Assembly: GCA_000739515.1 (NCBI GenBank)
Contig: DF820459.1
Span: 996,019 to 1,060,018 of the forward strand
Origin: Candidatus Moduliflexus flocculans
Lineage (GTDB): Bacteria; Moduliflexota; Moduliflexia; Moduliflexales; Moduliflexaceae
DNA length: 64,000 nt
Reading direction: 5' to 3'
Numbering within the stretch: position 1 is the first letter of the stretch; each line of letters begins with the position of its first letter. Made by a program: the position numbers and the translations under genes. Of this stretch, positions 9,886 through 19,393 are shown one piece after another. The notes below the pieces were generated by a model, which had not been told where the DNA came from, searched no databases, and saw only the letters and a list, made by a program, of their open reading frames with translations.

Positions 9886-11364
9886 CTATTTTTTCTCAGC
9901 CGCCGCGCTTTCATGACGCGCCGCGCCGTGCGCCTGTTTTTTCCCTAACCGCTTTTCTGAGCGCAGCCGTTCCTGCGCCGCCGGGATTTCATCGGCATAC
10001 TGCGGCAGCCATTGCGCTTCGGCGACCAGCATTTCATCCACCATCTGCGAAATTTCCGGGGTCGTGCAGACCGCGCCGACTAACGGGTCCATCATCATCG
10101 CTTGTTTCAGCAGCATCACGTCACCAGACACCGCCGCTTCCACTGCCAACCGCTGCACATGAATCGAGGCGCTGCATACGGCGGCGCAACCGAGCGGCAA
10201 TTCGCCGACTTTCGGAATATTGATGCCGTTGCGATCCACATAACCCGGCACTTCGATCACGCACTCTTCCGGGAAGTTCGTGATAATATTTTCATTCATC
10301 ACATTGAAATGCCCGCGATAGAGGCGACCGGTTTCCAGAGCTTCGATGATGTAACTGCCATGCTCGTTCGTCCGATTTTGCGGCGAGAATTTCGGCGGCT
10401 CTTCTTTCATCCAGCGCGGGAAATCGGTCTCAAACCAATTGTGATTTTCCGTGCTGAAGCGCAAATATCCGCCCGTTTCGCCGTTGATCCATTCCGACAT
10501 GTCAATCCATTTGCGAATCTCTTCCGGGCGTTTGCGATACCAGGGGAGATATTCGGACAAATGGCCGTTGCTTTCGGTGGAATAGTAGCCAAACCGCCGT
10601 AGCACGTCAATCCGCACTTTCTCGGTTTTGCTATAGACTGGATGCATCTGGAAACCGTCTAACAGGCGGTCGCACCAGTCTTCGCCGTCATACAGCACCT
10701 GAATGTACCAGGTTTGATGGTTAATCCCGGCGCAGACGATATCCACATCTTTCATCGTCACGGGAATATAGTCCGGCGAGCCGGGCTGAATCCCTTCATT
10801 GACGAGCAATTCGATCACATCCGCAATCTGCTGATGCCCATGTTGCACGCCATGACACAGGCCGATGGTCGGCACTTCGCCATAGACGTTTGCCGCCCAG
10901 GTATTCATGGCGTTCGGGTTGGCGTAATTCAAAAACAGCGCATTGGGCTGGGCGACCTCACGAATGTCTTTACAAAAGTCGAGAATTTGCGGAATATTGC
11001 GCTGGCCGTACATGATGCCGCCCGCGCAAATCGTATCGCCAACGCACTGATCAACCCCATATTTCAACGGAATATCCACATCCAATTGAAACGCTTCCAG
11101 ACCGCCGATGCGCGTCAGATTCAGCACGTAATCCGCGCCGTCAAGTCCTTCGCGGCGGTCTGTGGTGGAAAGAATTTTCGCAGGCTTCTTGTTGGCTTTA
11201 ATCTCACGCCCGACTAACTGGGAAATCATGTCGAGATTGCGGGAGTTGATGTCAATAAAGCTGAAAGCGCTGTCGGCCAATTCCGGCACCGTCAGCACGT
11301 CGCGGACAAGTTTCCGCGTAAACTCGACGCTTCCAGCGCCAATAATCGCTATTTTTATACTCAT
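9886..11364 (-). CDS. GH4 glycosidase, alpha-galactosidase-like
   Basis: Second family-GH4 enzyme, 492 residues. It has a Rossmann motif (IAIIGAGSVEFTRKLVRDVL), NYANPNAMNTW, the metal site LCHGVQHGHQQ and CAGINHQTWYIQVLYDG. It is about 50 residues longer than its paralogue at 1362-2687, with an alanine- and lysine-rich tail. The CHG form and an insert near residue 190 set it apart, so it may prefer a different alpha-glycoside. It lies between the binding-protein gene and the permease genes, the heart of the uptake operon, so it probably acts on the transported sugar. NAD+ and a divalent metal are expected cofactors. Confidence 0.85.
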   Translation of the reverse strand: MSIKIAIIGAGSVEFTRKLVRDVLTVPELADSAFSFIDINSRNLDMISQLVGREIKANKKPAKILSTTDRREGLDGADYVLNLTRIGGLEAFQLDVDIPLKYGVDQCVGDTICAGGIMYGQRNIPQILDFCKDIREVAQPNALFLNYANPNAMNTWAANVYGEVPTIGLCHGVQHGHQQIADVIELLVNEGIQPGSPDYIPVTMKDVDIVCAGINHQTWYIQVLYDGEDWCDRLLDGFQMHPVYSKTEKVRIDVLRRFGYYSTESNGHLSEYLPWYRKRPEEIRKWIDMSEWINGETGGYLRFSTENHNWFETDFPRWMKEEPPKFSPQNRTNEHGSYIIEALETGRLYRGHFNVMNENIITNFPEECVIEVPGYVDRNGINIPKVGELPLGCAAVCSASIHVQRLAVEAAVSGDVMLLKQAMMMDPLVGAVCTTPEISQMVDEMLVAEAQWLPQYADEIPAAQERLRSEKRLGKKQAHGAARHESAAAEKK

Positions 11365-11445
11365 ATCGTTTGTACGTCAGGAGAGAAGGGGATGGAAGGA
11401 GCGTTCGTTCTTCTACCCTTTCCTCAATGCGCCAACGGCGCAATT

Positions 11446-11588
11446 CATATTAGCCCAGGGTGAAGCCCTGGGAATATACAGATGAGAACCGGCAGCGCTC
11501 TGAAGGAGCGCATCATGAAAACGCTCTTTCAGAGCGTGACCGATTGATAAAAATTTTTTCTCCCAGGGTTTCACCCTGGGCTAATATG
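11446..11588. repeat. Large fold-back repeat, CATATTAGCCCAGGG ends
   Basis: Exact 15-base ends CATATTAGCCCAGGG and CCCTGGGCTAATATG. Each end is itself a hairpin (CCCAGGG/CCCTGGG), and a central GCGCTCTGAA/TTCAGAGCGT hairpin lies between. The gap 11365-11674 holds this, a GCCCTTTCAGGGC hairpin and CATCCCTTCCC/GGGAAGGGATG (11623-11654); no gene. Confidence 0.88.
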
Positions 11589-11674
11589 ACCGCGCCCTTT
11601 CAGGGCAAATAATAGAACTTAGCATCCCTTCCCCTGTATGAAAGGGAAGGGATGAGGGGATTCGTAACGCTTGG

Positions 11675-13756
11675 TTACGGTTTTTTGTAATCAGCCGGAA
11701 CCGGAACGGTATTCGGCGCGGTTTCAGGATATTTCGCCTGATCTTCCGGGCTGACCCAGACTTGTTCCGCACGCCAGTTGTCCCAATCCCACTGATACAT
11801 GAAGGACGGTGTTCCGATCGGGATGTTTTTGAAGCGTTTTGCTAACGCCAACCCGTAACGTCCGACCGTTAAGCCGATGCTGTAGCAGTTTTCCGTGAAA
11901 ATCTTATTGTATTCGAACATCAACGCCTTCTGTTTCTCGAAGTCTTTCTCTTGCGAGAATTGCGTGGCTAACTTAATCAGATCGTTTTCGAACGGCAGCA
12001 ATTCGCGCGGCTCGTTCCCGGCGCGATGCCAGCTTGGCATTGTTGCCGTAATCGGGGCGATTTGCATCCACCGCGCAAACGGCACGGCATATTCCTGCCC
12101 CGGACGAAATACGCGAGTTTCCCACTTTCCATCATTGATATTTTGATCTCCGACCGATGACGTGATTGGCCGGAAATTAACCTGAATACCGACTTCGCGG
12201 AGCATAGTCACCAGCGTTTCGGCAATCAGCACAGCAGCCGCCTGATCTTCATGCGCCGTCATCTGAATGACGAGGTCCTGGCCTTTCAACACGCCGTCAG
12301 CCCAGTTCAGAATGCCATTTTTATCGGTGTCAGCAAACCCCATTTCCGCTAACAGCGCTTTGGCCGAATCTACATTATACGGATAATACACAACCGATTT
12401 CCGGTCATAATACGGGCATCCCGGATAGAGGCCGCCTGGGAACGCTCGCATGAACGGCCCGCGCACCAATGCCTGCCCAATGCCATCACGATCAATCGCA
12501 TAGTTCAACGCTTTGCGGAAGCGGAGATCGCGGAACAGGCCGCGCATCGCTTTGTCGTTGTCATTCTGCACACCGAGGCTGGCGGAAAGGTTCAGTTCTA
12601 AATCGAAGGCGAGGAGTTCCGGGCCCCATTCCAAATAAAAATTGGTTTCCGGGGATGCTGCTTTTTTCGCCATTTCCACGAAAATCTGTGGGTTTTCCAC
12701 GTTATCATGATCTAACGAACCAGCCATCGTGCCCATTGAGCGTCCGACGCCGCTGGTGCCTTTCTGGAAGGTCACTTCATCAAGATACGGCAACTGCCGG
12801 CCTTCTTCATCTACTTTCCAGTAATACGGATTGCGCCGCATCACCATAAATTCGTCGGTTTTATAAGAAACAGCAACCCACGGACCAAGCGTTGGAACTG
12901 GCAGCGCAGTCGGTGGCATGCAGTTTTCGAAACTGACATAGTCCGTATTTTTATTGTAACGCGGATGTTTGTCTTTCAGCCAATGTGACGGCGCGACATA
13001 AAAGCTCAGTTCCGTCATGTTGAAGAACATCTGAATCGGATACGCCTGCGGGAAGGTCCATTTCAGCGTATAGGCGTCAAGCGCTTCCAGCGTGACCGGT
13101 TTCCCGTCAATCTGCCAGGTGCTTTCACGCGACCAGGCGCGAACATTGGAGTCATGAATGATGTCGTTCCAGGTGAACATGACATCTTCGGTATCGAACG
13201 GATCGCCATCCGACCATTTTGCGCCTTCGATCAGCTTCATGATCAGGACTTTGCCGTCTTCCTGCCATTCCCAGCTTTTCGCAAGGTTCGGCAGCGGCTC
13301 GACTTTATCTTTGCGCAAGAAGGTCGGGCCGGAAATCACGAGCGGTTCTTCATAAATCGCATTGATCCCGAACCAGCCTTGCGTTTGTCCGGCCGCGAGG
13401 TTCCATCCTTCCGTCGGAGCGCCCGCGAAATCGCGCCAGATACCGCCATACACGCCGATGCCGTCCGACATGCCGCCGGTCAATTGCACTTGCGGTTCTT
13501 TTGGCAAACGTTCTGCCACTGGCGGAATTTTGCCATCTTTCACCAATTGATCCATCCAGGCAGGCTGGCTGTATTGTGGCAGGGCTTTATACACAAACAT
13601 TTCTTCCACATTAAACAATTTCGTTTCCCGTCCGCCCGGCATCACTTTGCCTTCCGGATATTCCACGGGCGGTTGAACTTCTGCAAACCCTACTGCGGCC
13701 ATGCTTGTAAGAAACAGCGTTGTCAGCATCGAGCAAGCCATTTTTTTGATACGCAT
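11675..13756 (-). CDS. Family 5 extracellular solute-binding protein
   Basis: Periplasmic substrate-binding protein of the operon's ABC importer, 693 residues. A signal peptide is clear after the start at 13756 (MRIKKMACSMLTTLFLTSMA, cleavage near GFA-EV). The mature part has SBP_bac_5 features: SWEWQEDGKVLIMKLIEGAK followed by WSDGDPFDTEDVMFTW, and LRFRKALNYAIDRDGI. Family members of about 600-700 residues include oligosaccharide binders, for example alpha-galactoside permeases of rhizobia, so galacto-oligosaccharides are the inferred ligand. The start is supported by GGAGG six bases upstream; the frame extends 20 codons further, but without signal-peptide logic. Confidence 0.9.
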   Translation of the reverse strand: MRIKKMACSMLTTLFLTSMAAVGFAEVQPPVEYPEGKVMPGGRETKLFNVEEMFVYKALPQYSQPAWMDQLVKDGKIPPVAERLPKEPQVQLTGGMSDGIGVYGGIWRDFAGAPTEGWNLAAGQTQGWFGINAIYEEPLVISGPTFLRKDKVEPLPNLAKSWEWQEDGKVLIMKLIEGAKWSDGDPFDTEDVMFTWNDIIHDSNVRAWSRESTWQIDGKPVTLEALDAYTLKWTFPQAYPIQMFFNMTELSFYVAPSHWLKDKHPRYNKNTDYVSFENCMPPTALPVPTLGPWVAVSYKTDEFMVMRRNPYYWKVDEEGRQLPYLDEVTFQKGTSGVGRSMGTMAGSLDHDNVENPQIFVEMAKKAASPETNFYLEWGPELLAFDLELNLSASLGVQNDNDKAMRGLFRDLRFRKALNYAIDRDGIGQALVRGPFMRAFPGGLYPGCPYYDRKSVVYYPYNVDSAKALLAEMGFADTDKNGILNWADGVLKGQDLVIQMTAHEDQAAAVLIAETLVTMLREVGIQVNFRPITSSVGDQNINDGKWETRVFRPGQEYAVPFARWMQIAPITATMPSWHRAGNEPRELLPFENDLIKLATQFSQEKDFEKQKALMFEYNKIFTENCYSIGLTVGRYGLALAKRFKNIPIGTPSFMYQWDWDNWRAEQVWVSPEDQAKYPETAPNTVPVPADYKKP

Positions 13757-13871
13757 ATCCATCCTCCAGATTTGTGATTCGTCGTGTGATTCTGTTTGGT
13801 GACACATTAACAACATGACAACTATAGTCGTTCTCTTCGTTTTTCCCCAGCATCACCTCCCTGATTAACCC

Positions 13872-14016
13872 TATTTTCGCCGTAGGCGATACGGTTTTGT
13901 AGAAAACGCCATCTAAGAGAGCGCCATTCGCCGTAGGCGATAGGGCCGCAACCGCTACGCGGTAGAAATACCATCTATTGCTGTTTTCTACAATACCCAA
14001 AGCCCTACGGGCTATT
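13872..14016. repeat. P4 element copy
   Basis: Contains TTTTCGCCGTAGGCGATACGG, a second CGCCGTAGGCG block, CCGCTACGCGG, CTACAATACCC and GCCCTACGGGC in the same order as 7241-7410. Lies between the OppD-like and binding-protein genes. Confidence 0.85.
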
Positions 14017-14062
14017 CCATTCGGCAATCGGTTCTTCCCGGCGGTTTCAACCGCTGGAAACG

Positions 14063-15082
14063 TTATTTCTTCCCATGTAGCCAGCAGGCGACCTGATGTT
14101 CGCCCGCCATATTTTCTAAAACCGGGATTTGTTCCCGGCAGATGTTCATGACGTGCGGACAGCGATCCGCAAAGCCGCAGCCGCGAATATCCTCTGTTGG
14201 CAGCGGCACCATTCCTTCAATCGGCACAAGCGCCTTTCCTTTTTTGCCGAAGACCGGCACGGAATTCAACAAGCCCTTTGTGTAGGGATGCAGCGGATCA
14301 TGAAACAGCGATTCGGTGTTGGCGTATTCGACGATTTTGCCGAGATACATCACCGCCACGACATCGGCGATCTGCGAGACCACTCCGAGATTGTGCGTGA
14401 CCATAATAATCGCGGATTCGACATCGTCTTGAAGCTGCTGCATCAGGTCTAAAATCTGCGCCTGCACCGTCACATCGAGCGCGGTGGTCGGCTCGTCGGC
14501 AATCAGAATTGACGGATTGCACGACAGCGCCATCGCGATCATGACGCGCTGCCGCATGCCGCCGCTCATTTGGTGGGGATATTGATTCAGCCGCTGCTGC
14601 GGGTCGCTGATATGCACTTTGTGGAGCATTTCAAGGGCGCGATCCAGCGCGTCTTTTTTACTGAGTTTTTGATGAAGTTGAATGGTTTCCGCAATTTGCG
14701 AACCGATGGTGTAAAGCGGATTGAGGGAGGTCATCGGCTCTTGAAAAATCATCGCGATTTCGCTGCCGCGAATGCTGCGCATCTCTTTGCCGCGCGGATC
14801 AAGTTTCGCGAGATCGACGGCGGGCTGATGTTTGCGATGCAAGAGGAGTTCACCGCCCACAATTTTGCCGGGAGGGGATTGCACTAAGCGCATCAATGAA
14901 AGCGACATGACGCTTTTGCCGCAGCCGCTTTCGCCGACCAATCCTAATGTCGCATTGCGTTTCAGCGTCAGGTTCACGCCGTTGACGGACTTGATCGTCC
15001 CGCTTTCGAGGAAAAAATAGGTTTGCAAATTGCGAATATCTAAAATGGTGTCGGCCTGCGCTGAATGAGTGGCTGTAATCAT
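14063..15082 (-). CDS. Opp/Dpp-type ABC transporter ATPase (OppD-like)
   Basis: Second ATPase of the importer and the first gene of the operon, 339 residues. Walker [12 protein letters not shown]-loop [11 protein letters not shown], signature [16 protein letters not shown], Walker [13 protein letters not shown], and the C-terminal Opp extension with a cysteine cluster ([16 protein letters not shown]). The start at 15082 follows AAGGGGA; an in-frame start 18 codons upstream lacks such support. The long intergenic region shared with the divergent AraC-type gene is the likely control region for the entire operon. Confidence 0.9.
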   Translation of the reverse strand: MITATHSAQADTILDIRNLQTYFFLESGTIKSVNGVNLTLKRNATLGLVGESGCGKSVMSLSLMRLVQSPPGKIVGGELLLHRKHQPAVDLAKLDPRGKEMRSIRGSEIAMIFQEPMTSLNPLYTIGSQIAETIQLHQKLSKKDALDRALEMLHKVHISDPQQRLNQYPHQMSGGMRQRVMIAMALSCNPSILIADEPTTALDVTVQAQILDLMQQLQDDVESAIIMVTHNLGVVSQIADVVAVMYLGKIVEYANTESLFHDPLHPYTKGLLNSVPVFGKKGKALVPIEGMVPLPTEDIRGCGFADRCPHVMNICREQIPVLENMAGEHQVACWLHGKK

Positions 15083-15259
15083 ACGTTCCCCTTCTTCAAG
15101 AAAAACACGAATAGATAACAGGTATTCGCTTGACAAAATCCGTCTGCCTGAGACGTTTTTTTATGTAGATCGAAACTATAGTCTCGACCTACTGATGATG
15201 TCTATGATAAATAGTCCTCTAAAAATGTGAATACCAAATTTATCATAAAGATATATGAG

Positions 15260-15271
15260 ATATGATCATAT
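15260..15271. promoter_or_regulatory. Candidate operator palindrome
   Basis: Perfect palindrome ATATGATCATAT within a wider AT-rich symmetric region between the divergent operon and the AraC-type gene. A TATAAT box (15301-15306) and GAGG about seven bases before the regulator ATG follow on the plus strand. Binding by the AraC-type protein is inferred from position only. Confidence 0.35.
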
Positions 15272-15339
15272 ATGAAATTTTAAAACACCGGTTATCGCCT
15301 TATAATAAGGTAATTCATAATTTTTGATGAGGTTTTTAT

Positions 15340-16248
15340 ATGAAATATGATCATTTCTTCTTCAACGATCCGACCAAGTGGGAACATATCTGGGCATATC
15401 GCCCGCTGCCGCAGCATGGAGAGAATTTCCCGTTGCTGATTCAGAACGCCGGTTACGCCCGCTGGAAGCCGTGTGCGTCGTTTTCGCGCAAAGCCTCGAC
15501 GGAATTTTATGTGGAATATGTCTGCGCGGGAAACGTGGAGTTGACCCAGAATGGCAACGAATATCTGATTAACCCGCATGAAATTTATCTGCTGCGCAAA
15601 GGGAGCGAGCATTATTATCGCACCGGTCCGGCGGGATTTGTGGTAAAACGGTTTGCGCAGATCGGCGGCACAAGCGTGGATTATTATCTGCGTTCATTGG
15701 GATTATGGGGCAAAGAGCATATCCGTCCGGCACAGCCGCGCCGCTTCGAACGTCTGCTGAAACAGGCGACCACGCTGCTCTCGCATTCCATAGATGACCA
15801 GGAGCATCCAGAGGTCACGATTCAACTCAGTTGCTTAGCCTATCAATTCCTGTTAGAATTGAGCCGCACGAATCAATCCACCGTGCCGCCGATGATTGAC
15901 AAGGCATTGACGTTCATTCACGAAAACCTGCATCGCTCGCTGACGCGGCAGGAAATTTGTGACGCGGTCGGCATCAGCGCCGCGTATTTCAGCCGGGTCT
16001 TCAACCAATATATGACCTGCTCGCCTGTCACTTATTTTTTAGAGCAGAAGTTCAACTGGACGGCGCAGCTCCTGAAAACCACGTCGCTTTCCATCAAAGA
16101 GATTTCAGACCGCGCCGGATTCGAAAGCCCGCTTTATTTCTCGGCGCAATTTAAAAAACATTTCGGCGTCTCGCCCAAACAGTATCGCGAATATGAACAT
16201 TTCCACACCGTGCGCCAGAGCAGCCCGGATTTCCGCCCTTGCGAATGA
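15340..16248 (+). CDS. AraC-family transcriptional regulator
   Basis: A 302-residue regulator with an N-terminal cupin-like effector domain (about 20-150; includes NGNEYLINPHEIYLLRKGSEH) and a C-terminal double helix-turn-helix (about 195-295). The second half reads SIKEISDRAGFESPLYFSAQ and FKKHFGVSPKQYRE, the AraC signature. It is transcribed away from the alpha-galactoside operon, from a shared 257-bp region, and most probably activates that operon in response to a galactoside. Start supported by GAGG seven bases upstream. Confidence 0.92.
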   Translation: MKYDHFFFNDPTKWEHIWAYRPLPQHGENFPLLIQNAGYARWKPCASFSRKASTEFYVEYVCAGNVELTQNGNEYLINPHEIYLLRKGSEHYYRTGPAGFVVKRFAQIGGTSVDYYLRSLGLWGKEHIRPAQPRRFERLLKQATTLLSHSIDDQEHPEVTIQLSCLAYQFLLELSRTNQSTVPPMIDKALTFIHENLHRSLTRQEICDAVGISAAYFSRVFNQYMTCSPVTYFLEQKFNWTAQLLKTTSLSIKEISDRAGFESPLYFSAQFKKHFGVSPKQYREYEHFHTVRQSSPDFRPCE

Positions 16249-16290
16249 GGATGGAAACCACGAAAGACACGAAAAAAGCATATCGTGAAA

Positions 16291-16323
16291 AAACCTCACA
16301 GGTCTTCAAGACCTGTGAGGTTT
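16291..16323. repeat. P2 palindrome
   Basis: Perfect 16-base arms with one central base (AAACCTCACAGGTCTT arm). Embedded among P6 CACGAAA-type repeats. Confidence 0.92.
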
Positions 16324-16356
16324 CGTTCTATTTGATTGGCAGATATTTAAATTTTG

Positions 16357-16368
16357 GTAACTATTTAG
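16357..16368. repeat. Solitary P4 end
   Basis: GTAACTATTTAG, identical to the terminal repeat of the 7241-7410 element, with no matching partner nearby. It looks like an element remnant or an end interrupted by the adjacent P6 repeat. Confidence 0.55.
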
Positions 16369-16374
16369 CAGCCG

Positions 16375-16467
16375 CCACGAAACACACGAAAGACACGAAA
16401 AAATCAAAACATTCGTACAATGTCCGAGGAACTTCCCATATTTTCGTGTCTTTCGTGTGTTTCGTGG
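16375..16467. repeat. P6 inverted repeat (CCACGAAACACACGAAAG family)
   Basis: Left arm starting CCACGAAACACACGAAAGAC and an exact 27-base complement at 16441-16467. A single-arm relative lies at 16255-16276 and another pair at 24279-24386. Confidence 0.9.
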
Positions 16468-16481
16468 TAAATAAAAACCTG

Positions 16482-17114
16482 ATGAAAACATTTATCGCTA
16501 TCGCTGGCAACGTCGGGGTGGGCAAGTCCACGCTGACCAAATTATTGCATGACTACACCGGATGGGAACCGTATTACGAGGCGGTGGACACGAATCCGTA
16601 TCTTGTTGATTTTTATCAGGATATGCGCGCCTGGAGCTTCCATTCGCAGGTCTATTTTCTTTCCAAACGCTTAGGGCATCATCGCCAGATCGTCGAGCGG
16701 CCTGGCACCGTGCTGCAAGACCGCACGGTTTATGAAGATGCGGAGATTTTCGCGAAAAACCTCTTTTTGCAGGGGAATATGACGAAGCGCGACTGGGAGA
16801 GCTATTGGGAATTGTATCAGACCGTCATCACGATTCTTCCGCCGCCGGATTTGGTCATTTATCTTCAGGCGTCCGTGCCGGTGCTGCAAGAGCGCATCCG
16901 TCAGCGTGGCCGCGTCTATGAGCAAATGATTTCCAGCGACTACTTGCAGCAGTTGAATACGCTCTACGACGCTTGGATCGAAGGCTTTACTCTCTGCCCG
17001 GTTTTAACCGTCCAGACTGACACGCTGAATTTCGTCGCCATGAATTCCCATGTCGAATCCCTCGCTCACCGCATTCTCTACAAACTGCACGGCAAAGATA
17101 TCATCACGTTTTAA
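16482..17114 (+). CDS. Deoxynucleoside kinase (dNK/dCK family)
   Basis: Phosphorylates a deoxynucleoside in nucleotide salvage. The 210 residues start with a P-loop (IAIAGNVGVGKSTLTKLLHD) and contain the family DRT motif (VLQDRTVYEDAEIFAKNLF) and a lid region with RIRQRGRVYE. Length and motifs match bacterial deoxyadenosine/deoxyguanosine kinases. The frame is open upstream through a P6/P2 repeat block, but the P-loop start at 16482 is the only sensible N-terminus. No good Shine-Dalgarno sequence is visible. No partner gene is nearby; the upstream AraC-type gene is separated by repeats. Confidence 0.88.
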   Translation: MKTFIAIAGNVGVGKSTLTKLLHDYTGWEPYYEAVDTNPYLVDFYQDMRAWSFHSQVYFLSKRLGHHRQIVERPGTVLQDRTVYEDAEIFAKNLFLQGNMTKRDWESYWELYQTVITILPPPDLVIYLQASVPVLQERIRQRGRVYEQMISSDYLQQLNTLYDAWIEGFTLCPVLTVQTDTLNFVAMNSHVESLAHRILYKLHGKDIITF

Positions 17115-17245
17115 CAACGTATCCTGTACTCCAAACCTCCTGGTGTACAAAAACACCGCTATCCTCTATTAGCGAACGAAAGCGTTGACCATCATGGCCA
17201 ACGCTTTGAATCCGATGATCGCGAATTTCTTTTGGGGCAGAGTTG

Positions 17246-18124
17246 TCATCCCGCCTGCCACCATGCCCTATCGAGTTTGCTTTTCGCGCGTTGCTGCGTG
17301 TCGGCGGGGAGTTTATCGAGAAAGACCAACCCGGTTTCTTCTTCAATGGAACTCACCGGCACGGCGTAATTCCAGATTTCGTTTTCTCCCACCGGTTTAT
17401 TCGGCATCAAGAATCCTATAGCTTTTTGGGCATCGTAAGAATAAATCACCTTATACAATTTTGATGGCACCGGGATACCGTTCACGTCTTTCGGATTTTT
17501 GGCATAGACCGGCCCGGCGATAATATAGAGCTTGCCTTTTGACCCGGCCAATTTGCGCTCAAGTTCTTCCACCGCGCTCCAGCCTTCCCGATTCATTTTC
17601 GGGTCTTGCGGCACGATGTTCGACATGGCAAAGGTTTCTTTGTTCGCTTCCTTGCTGAAATCAATCGAGCCGGACGGCGCGAGATGCCCCTTGTCATAGC
17701 CTGAATTGGTCAAATCTGTCGGTTTCACGCGATATTGTTCTGGAATGTCTTTATCCGCATAAAAATTGCCGGAGCGCCCGACATCCACGCTGGCGGAATC
17801 AGCGCTGAGAATATACGAGACCCATAACGCCGATTTGGTCGCGTAATTATACCCTAAACTATAGCCGAGCCGGTCAAGCACCTGATCCGCCTTGCCTGGC
17901 TCGCCGAGTTCGCGATGATTGCGCGCGCTGAATTTCGCGGTTTCGAGCGACTTCCACTGGGGCAGAAGTTCGTTCACAACCCAATCGTGGCTCATAAATC
18001 CGGCGATAAAAGCCAGAATCGCCACGCTGATGTATCCCTTCTTTTTCATTGCCATGCCGAGCAACGCGCCCAAAATCGCCGGCAGCAATGATTTTGATGC
18101 TGTTGTTGTTTTCCGTTGCGCCAC
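17246..18124 (-). CDS. DNA/RNA non-specific endonuclease (NUC1 family), membrane-anchored
   Basis: A Mg2+-dependent beta-beta-alpha-metal nuclease. The 292-residue protein starts at a GTG preceded by a perfect AGGAGG; the longer ATG frame runs through a palindrome. An N-terminal basic region is followed by a membrane anchor (ISVAILAFIAGF), so the catalytic domain faces the periplasm. The active-site motif is DKGHLAPSGS (DRGH variant, with His as general base) and the metal-binding Asn lies in SNIVPQDPKMNREGWS. Likely roles are nutrient scavenging or degradation of foreign DNA. Flanking genes give no clue. Confidence 0.88.
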   Translation of the reverse strand: MAQRKTTTASKSLLPAILGALLGMAMKKKGYISVAILAFIAGFMSHDWVVNELLPQWKSLETAKFSARNHRELGEPGKADQVLDRLGYSLGYNYATKSALWVSYILSADSASVDVGRSGNFYADKDIPEQYRVKPTDLTNSGYDKGHLAPSGSIDFSKEANKETFAMSNIVPQDPKMNREGWSAVEELERKLAGSKGKLYIIAGPVYAKNPKDVNGIPVPSKLYKVIYSYDAQKAIGFLMPNKPVGENEIWNYAVPVSSIEEETGLVFLDKLPADTQQRAKSKLDRAWWQAG

Positions 18125-18137
18125 ATCAACCTCCTTC

Positions 18138-18157
18138 CGCAAAAGCCAACTTTTGCG
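18138..18157. repeat. Short palindrome CGCAAAAG/CTTTTGCG
   Basis: Perfect 8-base arms with a 4-base loop immediately upstream of the nuclease ribosome binding site. Could form an mRNA hairpin near the start. Confidence 0.7.
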
Positions 18158-18168
18158 TTCCAATCTTG

Positions 18169-18879
18169 TTAACTACAAGCCCAGGCAAACGTCACTTCGC
18201 TCTTGTGCTCCAGGCATTGCGTGACATGTCCGCAGCCCATATCGCCAAACATAAACGGAAGATGATCGTTTGAATCAAGCTGAAACACGAGCCGCATCGG
18301 AGTCTGGCAGATGCGGCAGTTGGGATATTCAATCCCCTGAATCCAATGCGGCCAGCCGGAAAGCTTATCGCCGGAACGGGGAAAATCGGCGTCAATCAAC
18401 GCTTCCCATTCGCGCTCCGCGTATTCTACGCCCTGCTCAAGCGCTTCCTGGCTATCGGGATAATCGTCCGCCTCTTTCCACCCGATAATGCGCTGTTCCG
18501 GGAAATGCGCGATCTGCTCAGGGACAACTGGCGGCGTCTCGCTCTCAGGAACGATGAGACGCACGAACTTGCCTTCTGTAAACGGAAAAAACGTATCGCA
18601 TTCCGTTTCGCAGAAAGCATCGGTATTCGTACAATAAAAGAGTTGCAGCAAGCCTTCGCCGAATTTGCCGCGCAACGCTTCAGGAAGTTCCGCGAGATTG
18701 AGTTGCAAAAACAGCGGCATCGGTTGACCGCAATGCTGACATGTCGGCCAGGATTCACCTGGCTGCAACCAGGGAATTCCACCGAACTTTGACGCGGTCG
18801 GCAGGCCAGCGTTCGCCTCAACCACAGGCATCCAGGCCGAATGCCGCAACGCAAGAATCTGTGACGGGAACTGGTTCAT
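18169..18879 (-). CDS. DUF1963 (YwqG-like) protein
   Basis: A 236-residue cytoplasmic protein matching the DUF1963 pattern: SKFGGIPWLQPGESWPTCQ early on, followed by an FLQLNLAELPE strand-helix segment, and near the C-terminus an HWIQGIEYPNC segment. Two CxxC pairs (CQHCGQ and CRICQT) suggest a bound zinc ion. The family is found in bacteria and some phages, with no known biochemical role. The neighbours do not suggest one. Confidence 0.75.
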   Translation of the reverse strand: MNQFPSQILALRHSAWMPVVEANAGLPTASKFGGIPWLQPGESWPTCQHCGQPMPLFLQLNLAELPEALRGKFGEGLLQLFYCTNTDAFCETECDTFFPFTEGKFVRLIVPESETPPVVPEQIAHFPEQRIIGWKEADDYPDSQEALEQGVEYAEREWEALIDADFPRSGDKLSGWPHWIQGIEYPNCRICQTPMRLVFQLDSNDHLPFMFGDMGCGHVTQCLEHKSEVTFAWACS

Positions 18880-18892
18880 CGCGTGAAAGACC

Positions 18893-19243
18893 TCAACTCA
18901 TTACCTGGGCAAGTTCTGCTGGCACGATTAAGACAATGTAATCGCGATTAATATCTAAAAATGGCGATTTCAAGAGAAGCGCGCCCTGTTTATCATGAAT
19001 TTCCGCGTCCGTCACGGCGAGGAATGCTTTGGCTTCCACCATGTAATCTGTCAGTCGCGCGCCCGGCACCAATGAAATTTTGCCACGAACCCGATAATCA
19101 TGCGTGTAAATAATGACTTCCGTCTTATCCACAATATCTGAGGTTTCATATTCCTCCATGACGGATTCGAATTCGGCTTCGTTCGCTTCAAGCTCTGCCG
19201 GGACGAATTGAAATTTACCATTTTCAATTTTGAAATCTGACAT
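18893..19243 (-). CDS. Conserved hypothetical protein (DUF6812-like)
   Basis: A 116-residue acidic protein with a good AGGAGG upstream. The second half has a beta-rich pattern: VIIYTHDYRVRGKISLVPGA, RLTDYMVEAKAFLAVTDAEI and DYIVLIVPAEL. This resembles short bacterial proteins grouped as DUF6812, in which a strand with HR/DYRVRGKI precedes LTDYM. No catalytic residue stands out, and the function is unknown. It lies 13 bp downstream of the DUF1963 start on the same strand, so the two are probably co-transcribed, with this gene first. Confidence 0.55.
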   Translation of the reverse strand: MSDFKIENGKFQFVPAELEANEAEFESVMEEYETSDIVDKTEVIIYTHDYRVRGKISLVPGARLTDYMVEAKAFLAVTDAEIHDKQGALLLKSPFLDINRDYIVLIVPAELAQVMS

Positions 19244-19393
19244 ACGGCCTTCCTCCTTGTATGAGCGATGCGCGTTAATATTTCGTTGTTTACCTGAACG
19301 CCTATGTTAGTAAACATGATGTCATGCACTACCGGTTTGATGTCAATAGAATTATGAATGGCAAAACAGATTTGATGACAGAATGGCCAGCAA

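Noticed and set aside
16239-16481. N-terminal extension of the deoxynucleoside kinase
   Set aside because: The frame is open, but it consists of P6 and P2 repeats; the P-loop start at 16482 fits the family.
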